A DNA stretch of 64,000 nucleotides, from assembly GCA_029255685.2 (NCBI GenBank), contig CM055312.2:81102369-81166368 (forward strand), given 5' to 3'. The stretch is from Silene conica (Eukaryota; Streptophyta; Magnoliopsida; Caryophyllales; Caryophyllaceae). The notes under the pieces are model-generated. The model worked only from the letters and a program-made list of their open reading frames with translations, made no database searches and was not told where the DNA came from. This document shows positions 57,311-64,000 of the stretch, one piece after another (within the stretch, counting starts at the first letter, position 1; each line of letters opens with the position of its first letter). Both the position numbers and the translations under genes were made by a program.

Positions 57311-57958
57311 TCAATCGAAAAGAGAAGGATGCGCGATACGCATCGATGCCTCAGTCTCCCACGTCTGCTCCTCAACATCACCGCAACGCCAAAGGATCTT
57401 CACTAGCGGCACCACCTTGCTCCTAAGCTTCCTCTCCTGTCGGTCTAGGATCTTCACAGGACGCTCCTCGAAGGCAAGACTCGGCTCCAAGTTCTCGATC
57501 TCTCTAGGCAGAACATGACTCGGGTCACTAATATATCTGCGGAGCTGGGAAACGTGAAAAACGCTATGAACCTTGCCCAAACTAGGAGGCAAGTCCAAAC
57601 GGTAAGCAGCAGCACCAATCCTCTTCACGATCTCAAAAGGTCCAATATACTTAGGGCTCAACTTGCCCTTAACTCCAAACCTCTTAACACCCTTCATTGG
57701 CGAAACCCTCAAGAAGACTCGGTCACCCACCTCAAACTCTAAGGGTCTACGGCGAATATCAGCATAGGATTTTTGCCGGTCCTGTGCGGCCTTCATCCTA
57801 CCTCTGATAAGCTGGACCTGATCGATAGTAACAGCTAACTGGTCCGGTCCTAGGTCACGAACGTCACTAGCCTGGTCCCAACAAATCGGACTACGGCACT
57901 TCTTACCATAAAGAGCCTCGTACGGAGCCATACCAATGGAAGCATGATAACTGTTGTT
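57311..57958 (-). pseudogene. Integrase C-terminus and chromodomain, Tekay-like
   Basis: Continues the pol frame after a TAA at 57959-57961. The segment has N-N-S-Y-H-A-S-I-G-M-A-P-Y-E-A-L-Y-G-K-K-C-R-S-P, the G-D-R-V-F-L-R-V-S-P and L-S-P-K-Y-I-G-P-F-E-I strands, and a chromodomain-like tail with W-R-x-G-D-V-E-E-Q-T-W-E-T-E. It ends at 57311. Chromodomains target such elements to marked chromatin (family knowledge). Confidence 0.9.
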
Positions 57959-60421
57959 TTAAGAAAACTCTACCAACGGCAAACACTGCTCCCAAGAACT
58001 CTGAAAATCAAGGGCACAAGCGCGGAGCAAATCCTCCAGTGTCTGAATAGTCCTCTCGGACTGACCATCGGTCGCGGCATGAAAAGCGGTACTCATCAAC
58101 AAACGGCTACCCATAGCCTCCTGCAAAGCCTTCCAGAACCTGGAACAAAATCTCGGATCTCGATCTGAAACTATCTCCCTCGGGACACCATGATAGCGGA
58201 CTATCTCAGCAATATAAGCCCTGGCTAAACGGTCCATATCCCATGTCTCTCTGATAGGCACAAATCGGGCACACTTAGTTAGCCTATCCACAATAACCCA
58301 AATCGCATCCTTGCCTCCAACTGTCTTAGGCAATGCTGTAATGAAGTCCATAGATATGCACTCCCACTTCCACTGAGGAACGGGAAGCGGCTGTAGCAAA
58401 CCACCAGGTCTCCTATGCTCTATCTTGACTTGCTGACAAGTCAAGCACCTACTAACATAATCCAAGATCTCCTTCTTCATACCAGGCCACCAAAACATAA
58501 GCCTCAAATCCTTGTGCATCTTCTCTCCTCCCGGATGAACTGAATACGGTGACAAATGAGCCTCATCAAGAACCCTCTTCCTCAAATCTGGCACATCAGG
58601 AACATACATCCTACCACGGAACCTAAGGAAACCATCAGCATCAATCACCAAGTCAGGTGCAACACCACTCGAAATCTTAGCCTCGAACTTCTTGAAATCG
58701 GCATCTGAAGGTAAACTCTGGCGAATCTCCCAATATAAAGACGGCTCGGCAGTCATAGCGGCTAACCAATCAAAACCACTACCCACCATCTCTAATCTCA
58801 GCTTCCGGAACTCGGAACACAACTCATCGGGCAATACTCTCATGGCACTCATCGAGTGAGAAGTCTTGCGGCTAAGCGCATCTGCAACTACATTGGCTTT
58901 TCCCTCATGATATAACAACTCGATGTCGTAATCTTTCACCAACTCTAGCCAACGTCTCTGTCTCATGTTAAGGTCTTTCTGGGTAAAAATGTACTTAAGA
59001 CTCTTGTGATCTGTGAAAATACGGCAATGAGATCCAATCAGGTAATGTCGCCACATCTTCAAAGCATGAACGACTACGGCCAACTCCAAGTCATGTGTCG
59101 GATAGTTCACCTCATGAACTCTCAACTGTCTAGATGAATAGGCTATCACCTTACCACTCTGCATCAGTACGCATCCAAGTCCTAACATCGAAGCATCACA
59201 ATACACATCAAAGTCCACTCCGATCTCTGGCAATGCTAACACGGGGGCGGAAGTCAATCGGGTCTTCAACTCCTGGAAAGAACTCTCACACTTGTCGGTC
59301 CAAACAAACTTAGCTTCCTTCTTCAGTAACTGAGTCATCGGGCGAGCTAATCTAGAGAAATCCTCAACGAATCTACGATAATAACCAGCCAATCCGAGGA
59401 AACTACGGATCTCTCCAACATCTTTGGGACTCTCCCAATCAACAACAGCCTCAATCTTCGCGGGATCAACCATAACTCCCTCACTAGATATCACATGTCC
59501 AAGAAATGCAACCTTAGAAAGCCAAAACTCACACTTGGAGAACGTTGCGAACCACTTCTGTCGACGCAATATCCCAAGAATCAATCGAAGATGCTCAGCA
59601 TGTTCCTCATCGGTCTTCGAATAAATGAGAATGTCATCGATAAACACCACAACACAAGTGTCAAGATACTCACTGAAAGTACGGTTCATCTGATCCATAA
59701 AAATAGCCGGTGCATTAGTCAACCCAAAAGGCATAACCACGAACTCAAAATGCCCATATCTGGTACGAAAAGCAGTCTTTGCAATATCAGCCTCTCTCAC
59801 TGGAATCTGATGATAACCCGATCGAAGATCAATCTTAGAAAACCTCGAAGCACCTCTCAACTGATCAAACAAGTCATCTATCCTAGGCAAAGGATATCGA
59901 TTCTTCACGGTCACTCGGTTCAGCTCTCTATAGTCAATGCACAGTCTCATGGAACCATCTTTCTTCTTGACGAACAAAACGGGAGCACCCCACTGAGAAG
60001 CACTCGGTCTAATGAAACCCTTCTCGATCATCTCCTCTAATTGCTGCTTCAACTCTTTCAACTCTGGCGGAGCCATACGGTAAGGAGCTTTGGAAATCGG
60101 TCCGGTACCTGGAACAAGCTCAATAGTAAACTCCACATCTCTCTCTGGCGGTATCCCTGGCAAGTCATCTGGGAAAACATCTGGATACTCACAAACAATG
60201 GCTACATCCTCAAGCTTCGGTAGCGGTGGTTTAGCAGCTGTAACAACACACAGGAAGGCTTGGCAACCCTTCCTAAGAAGATGAGAAGCTTTCATTGAAG
60301 AAATCACTCGGACACCCTTTTGAGGGCGAGTTCCCCTATAGGAAACACGAACTCCTGAAGAACTCCTCAAGCAGATTTTCTGGTCGCGACACTCGAAGCG
60401 AGCATGGTATCGCGATAACAA
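57959..60421 (-). pseudogene. RT, RNase H and integrase core, Tekay-like
   Basis: RT motifs are intact, including [29 protein letters not shown] and F-I-D-D-I-L. RNase H has the D-A-S and T-D-H-K-S-L motifs. Integrase has H-P-G-G-E-K-M-H ... C-L-T-C-Q, D in M-D-F-I, D in S-D-R-D-P-R-F and E in G-Q-S-E-R-T. A TAA in place of the Tyr codon after P-L-V-E-F-S (57959-57961) truncates it. The frame is offset from gag by a one-base loss near 60421. Confidence 0.92.
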
Positions 60422-61746
60422 TCCATACCGAGGATAATGTCAAACTCCTCGAGAGGAAATCTCAGTAATTCCGCTGGAAATGTGGCTTGACCAATAATAA
60501 TAGGAACATCCCTATGGGACGAAGAGCAGGAAAACACGTCTCCAGAAGGTAAGGAAATAGAAGTCTCCTCAACCAATGAAGACTCAAGAGCTAGACGGTC
60601 GGCGAACTGAGTCGATATAAATGATAAAGAAGCTCCAGTATCGAATAAAATAAGGCACTCAGCACCAAGAACAGAAAAGATACCGGCAACAATGTCTGGA
60701 TGAGCCTCTGCCTCAGCCCTAGTCATCACGAAGATCTTCCCCTTCGGCTTTCCTCCTCTGGTCGCTGCAGCAGCAGTGGCAGCCTTGCCAAGAACAGTAT
60801 CCTTCTCAGGACAATCAAAGGACCTATGCCCATATCCATTACAAGTATAACACTTATAGGCATTCTTGAAACAATCAAACCCTGGATGAAGCGGTTTACC
60901 ACAACGGCGGCAAACAGTAGAAGCAGTGTCAGTGTGAAATGTGGTCTTAGCAATCGGAGCAGAGAACCTCTCAAAACGCTTCTTCTGAGAAGAAGGCGAA
61001 GAAGTAGAAGGAATAAATGGTCTCTTCCCCTGGTACACTGATCTCTGGTGAGGTGTCACACTAGAAGTAGTGGCACGGGTCTCAGCATCTATGGCACGAA
61101 TAGAACTCTCGGCCCAAATAGCATCATCATATACCTCCACAAAAGAAGTCGAATCTCGACGAACCATGCTCTCGATGCGTGGCCCTAGCTTGCCACGGTA
61201 AAAGTAGACTCTCTCGGCCTCATCTCTGACAAATCTCGATGCGAAGTGAGCAAGTTGATTGAAACGGTCTGTGAACTCCTGAACTGACATCTTGCCTTGC
61301 TTTAAATCCATGAATTCTTTGAGTCGTTGTGATCTGAGCTCTTTAGGATAGAAACTCGTCTCGAGCTTATCCTTGAAAGCCTCCCAATCGAACAATGGAT
61401 CAAGAGTGAAGGTAGGTCCAGTCAGCGCCCACCACCTATCGGCCTCAAGGGTAAGAAAGTGAGTGGCTAGCCGCACTCTATCCTCTCTACCCACCGAATA
61501 CATAGTAAAGCTCTTTTCCATCTCTCTGAACCACTCGGTAAGAGCTACCGGATCAACCTCGCCACCATATGTCTTCACGTGGCTACGGGACATCTGAGAA
61601 GCTATCCATGAGAAACTACCAGGACGATTAGCTTCGCCGCCTGGCGGTGGAGGAGGTGGAACATTCTCTGCTTGCTGTCTCTGAGTCTCAAGCAAATGCT
61701 GAATTGCTTGCAGCACAATGTTATCAGCAGCCCTAGGTCTCACCAT
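60367..61746 (-). CDS. gag and protease of the Tekay-like element
   Basis: 459 residues from Met at 61746. The capsid domain lies at about 50-230 ([21 protein letters not shown]), with two CCHC-like knuckles at about 280-315 ([28 protein letters not shown]). The protease has the catalytic F-D-T-G-A-S near 370 and I-I-L-G-M-D near 437. After G-M-D the usual Trp-Leu is lost to a one-base deletion, so the frame runs into a short aberrant tail and stops at 60367, overlapping pol by 55 bases in another frame. Confidence 0.92.
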   Translation of the reverse strand: MVRPRAADNIVLQAIQHLLETQRQQAENVPPPPPPGGEANRPGSFSWIASQMSRSHVKTYGGEVDPVALTEWFREMEKSFTMYSVGREDRVRLATHFLTLEADRWWALTGPTFTLDPLFDWEAFKDKLETSFYPKELRSQRLKEFMDLKQGKMSVQEFTDRFNQLAHFASRFVRDEAERVYFYRGKLGPRIESMVRRDSTSFVEVYDDAIWAESSIRAIDAETRATTSSVTPHQRSVYQGKRPFIPSTSSPSSQKKRFERFSAPIAKTTFHTDTASTVCRRCGKPLHPGFDCFKNAYKCYTCNGYGHRSFDCPEKDTVLGKAATAAAATRGGKPKGKIFVMTRAEAEAHPDIVAGIFSVLGAECLILFDTGASLSFISTQFADRLALESSLVEETSISLPSGDVFSCSSSHRDVPIIIGQATFPAELLRFPLEEFDIILGMDCYRDTMLASSVATRKSA

Positions 61747-61898
61747 CCTTCAAAGAGAAAACAAGTATTAACTTAACAATTAGCAATCACAAATAGACTA
61801 CAAAATAAGTCCTTAGATCTACCCATCTCTCATTCATTATTTGTTTATTTGGTCGAGTTAAGGTTGGGGGTCACATGAGTGCGTCGGGAGCAATAATG

Positions 61899-61910
61899 CT
61901 CTGATACCAA
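61899..61910 (-). promoter_or_regulatory. Primer binding site (initiator tRNA-Met type)
   Basis: Minus-strand TGGTATCAGAGC next to the inner end of the 5' LTR (61912). Confidence 0.85.
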
Positions 61911-61911
61911 C

Positions 61912-62438
61912 TGTAAAACCCCTCGCGAAAGCGGAAAAATAAACATACAAAAGTACCAAAAATGCAGCGGAATTTAAAACTTTTTAAAGAAAACAACATG
62001 CGAGAAGTCTTAAACTGTAACAGAAACTGAAACTGGAATAAAACCAAAATAGATAAGTAACAGTTCTAAGTATCAAAACCAATATGTACATCAGCCTGGG
62101 ATGGAACATCCCTACAGGCACCAAAACAAAAGTATCAAACTACGAGTCCAGCTAAACGATATAAAGGTAAGACATGATGAAAGGATCATCGCTCGCTAGC
62201 TCTCGTGAACCCCGCTCCAACCAGCATGTACCTACATACATGAAAACATGTACGCCACAATCAGTGGGGAGTGACTAGAGTTCTCCTAGCCACCTTTTGT
62301 GACAACACGTAACATATAAAACAATACAGAATACTCCAACATATAACAACATGCGAAGCATAAACATCTCATCATCTGATCTCTTACTAACATGCGATTA
62401 CAATGCACGGCTCTCAACCAACTTCACAAACAAATAGG
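61912..62438 (-). repeat. Partial 5' LTR of the Tekay-like element
   Basis: Matches 54347-54869. The copy stops at AATAGG where TGTTGGAG begins; the remainder is expected beyond the copia insertion, outside the window. Confidence 0.9.
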
Positions 62439-63504
62439 TGTTGGAGATTGTGTCCTCCACATGTAGTGTGATAACGTCATTGAACATACCCTTGTACGGA
62501 CAAGTGGGAGATTGTTGGGGCTGGTGTCCTTGACAATTAAGTACAATGACCTATTAAATCTCTTTAAGGATCACAAGGGCATACTTTTGTATTATTACCA
62601 GTTGATCCACGTTTATCAATAACGGTTGGCTTGCTAGATAAGTTTGACGTTATTGTCATACGGATGGCGGTGATCAACTGGTCCCTATACGTCACACCTA
62701 TAGGACACGTTTGAGAGATGTGAAGGTATGAAAATACTGTCACATTTTGCCGGATATGACTAAACGGTTAGTCAGAGGTATTGATTATTAAATTAGTCAA
62801 TAAGATGTTGAGATTATTATTTAATACGGATTAAATAATTTTAGCTAATACGGATTACATGATTAATTCGTAAATTAAATATAAACGGTTATATTTAATT
62901 AAATATTGTATTCGCGTATTAATATAAACAGTTATATTAATTTGGGTAATTATACAATATCGTATTTTGTCAGACCATTATTAATATATCGACTGTATTA
63001 ATATCTGATAACATGTTACGATTTATAAATAAAACCCGCGAACAACTTAAAGCTAAATGGGTCGAATCACGAATTAGAATAAGGTAAGAGTGGAAAGCCC
63101 ACTCCTACCCTATCTCCAATTCGGCCGAAACAACTACATAAGGAGGTGGACTCTCCTTATGTCAGTGACTCTTGTTGCACTGAAAGATAATCTCAGGGTA
63201 AAATTAGGGTTTGAGAGCATTCTTCTCCCAAAACCTCAGATCTCACATCTAAAACCTCAAGGGCTCTCCCTATATTGCAAGGCAATTGGAGAGGATTTCT
63301 AGCACACGCGGCCACGTCTCAAACTAAGTCTTGGGTGCAAGTTATAGGAGGGAATTTGCATTAATTCCTGTTCTTAGGCCTTTTGCGCGAGGACTAAAGG
63401 TTGTACTTCTTTTCTCATGTTTTTAATCTTATGACGATATTCACAATTGCATATTTCATTATAATCCTGCAAATTTAGGGTGAATACGCGTTTTATTCCC
63501 CACA
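62439..63504 (+). mobile_element. Ty1/copia-type LTR, element runs off the window
   Basis: Ends CCCCACA immediately before a tRNA-Met PBS. Two possible starts exist: TGTTGGAG at 62439, the junction with the interrupted Tekay LTR, or TGTTGGGG at 62513, which follows a typical internal end AAGTGGGAGAT. No coding region is reached by 64000, so copia is inferred from the PPT/LTR style. Confidence 0.6.
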
Positions 63505-63506
63505 AG

Positions 63507-63519
63507 TGGTATCAGAGCC
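63507..63519 (+). promoter_or_regulatory. Primer binding site (initiator tRNA-Met type)
   Basis: TGGTATCAGAGCC two bases after the LTR end. Confidence 0.85.
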
Positions 63520-63594
63520 TTAGGCCATGAAAATTTTACAATTGTGTCTTTCATAAAATCAAAACTTTGAGAAAACCGTGCAATCTGCCTAGGC

Positions 63595-63904
63595 ACTCGA
63601 TCGAGTCCCTGTTGCACTCGATCGAGTGCCCTCGTACCAGGCCCGTGCGTGTGATTTTTGTGAGAAATCGATCTTGTTTTTCGATTATAATTTGCATATT
63701 GTTAATTAATCGATATTTTTAGCAATATGTGAATCTTTTGTTGTTGTTTATTTATGATTTACACGTTTTAAATCCATGTTATAAACCCGTTTTAATTTAA
63801 AAGTGCAGCGATTTGCAGTTTTTACGAGCCACTCGATCGAGCCCTGCTGCACTCGATCGAGTGACCCTGACACTCGATCGAGTGCACCTGTTACTCGATC
63901 GAGT
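63595..63904. repeat. Palindrome array in the copia leader, 21-bp spacing
   Basis: ACTCGATCGAGT (perfect 12-bp palindrome) at 63595, 63616, 63851, 63872 and 63893, and ACTCGATCGAGC at 63831. Centre spacings are 21 within the first pair and 20, 21, 21 within the second group. Confidence 0.95.
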
Positions 63905-64000
63905 GCTCTCGTTTCGGGGTGTTTATTTTCGAAAATAACTTGTTTCTTATTTTCACATGGCTTAAAATAATATACTGTATACGGAAATAGTATATTATTT

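Larger units (their letters stand above)
54347..62438 (-). mobile_element. Tekay-like chromovirus (Ty3/gypsy), minus strand
   Basis: Long LTRs (2899 bp at 54347-57245; a matching partial copy at 61912-62438), tRNA-Met type PBS, gag with two zinc knuckles, protease, RT, RNase H, integrase and a chromodomain-like tail place it in the chromovirus group, closest in layout to Tekay/Del. The two LTR copies differ over about 525 bp by three substitutions and one 4-base indel. The 5' LTR is cut at 62438 by a copia-type sequence. Confidence 0.9.

Noticed and set aside
60367..60421. gag/pol overlap as programmed frameshifting
   Set aside because: No slippery heptamer is present and the conserved Trp-Leu after G-M-D is lost exactly at the junction, which fits a simple one-base deletion.

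Overview
This is a plant nuclear window, dominated by nested transposable elements. The evidence is spliced plant-type genes, GT-AG introns, AT-rich spacers, and Ty3/gypsy, Ty1/copia, LINE, CACTA, MULE, hAT, Harbinger, Stowaway and Helitron sequences. I infer a eudicot. A Caryophyllales/Silene-like source is only a weak recollection-based guess and nothing here proves it.

Layout. 1-946: 3' exons of a heavy-metal-associated (HMA) isoprenylated protein gene of the PI21-like type (minus strand) with a Stowaway MITE in its intron. 2.4-6.6 kb: LINE reverse-transcriptase debris, a hAT-like end and a candidate solo LTR. 7421-7720: a small intact gene with a CLCSPTTHPGSFRC motif. 8.7-25.7 kb: a degenerate autonomous CACTA (En/Spm) element with a TNP2 transposase gene and a second Transposase_24-like gene. 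A 3.5-kb CACTA relative carrying captured host exons (ARL1-like GTPase, PP2C) sits in an intron of that second gene. Harbinger-type ends and a 1.2-kb Harbinger MITE lie nearby. 26066-33408: a Helitron holding a 5.1-kb MULE, which itself holds a 196-bp MITE. 34003-50698: one LINE copy (12-bp target duplication) split by four later insertions: two related 1.5-1.6-kb TG...CA LTR-like elements, a hAT element (8-bp duplication) and a full 10.2-kb Tat-type gypsy element. The gypsy element has 521-bp LTRs, a 5-bp duplication and a four-exon antisense gene. 51.0-54.3 kb: the 3' part of a Helitron (PIF1-type helicase, RPA-like exons, a captured myotubularin exon) interrupted by a 943-bp Helitron. 54347-62438: a chromovirus (Tekay-like) gypsy element on the minus strand with 2.9-kb LTRs; its 5' LTR is interrupted at 62438 by a copia-type LTR whose 5' leader runs off the window.

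Functionally only the two small genes look like host genes. The rest is mobile DNA, mostly with breaks. The gypsy element (3 differences between 521-bp LTRs) and the Tekay element (3 substitutions plus one 4-base indel in about 525 bp) are recent arrivals, although both carry disabling mutations.

The most unusual signal is a geometric one. In three different LTR-type elements, 12-bp palindromes with TCGATCGA-like cores are set out as pairs or short arrays with centre-to-centre spacing of 21 bp (once 20). Two of the elements are siblings whose palindromes differ in sequence; the third is the unrelated copia leader. In several pairs the complementarity extends beyond the palindromes into a perfect 15-bp stem. 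I know of no named element of this kind.
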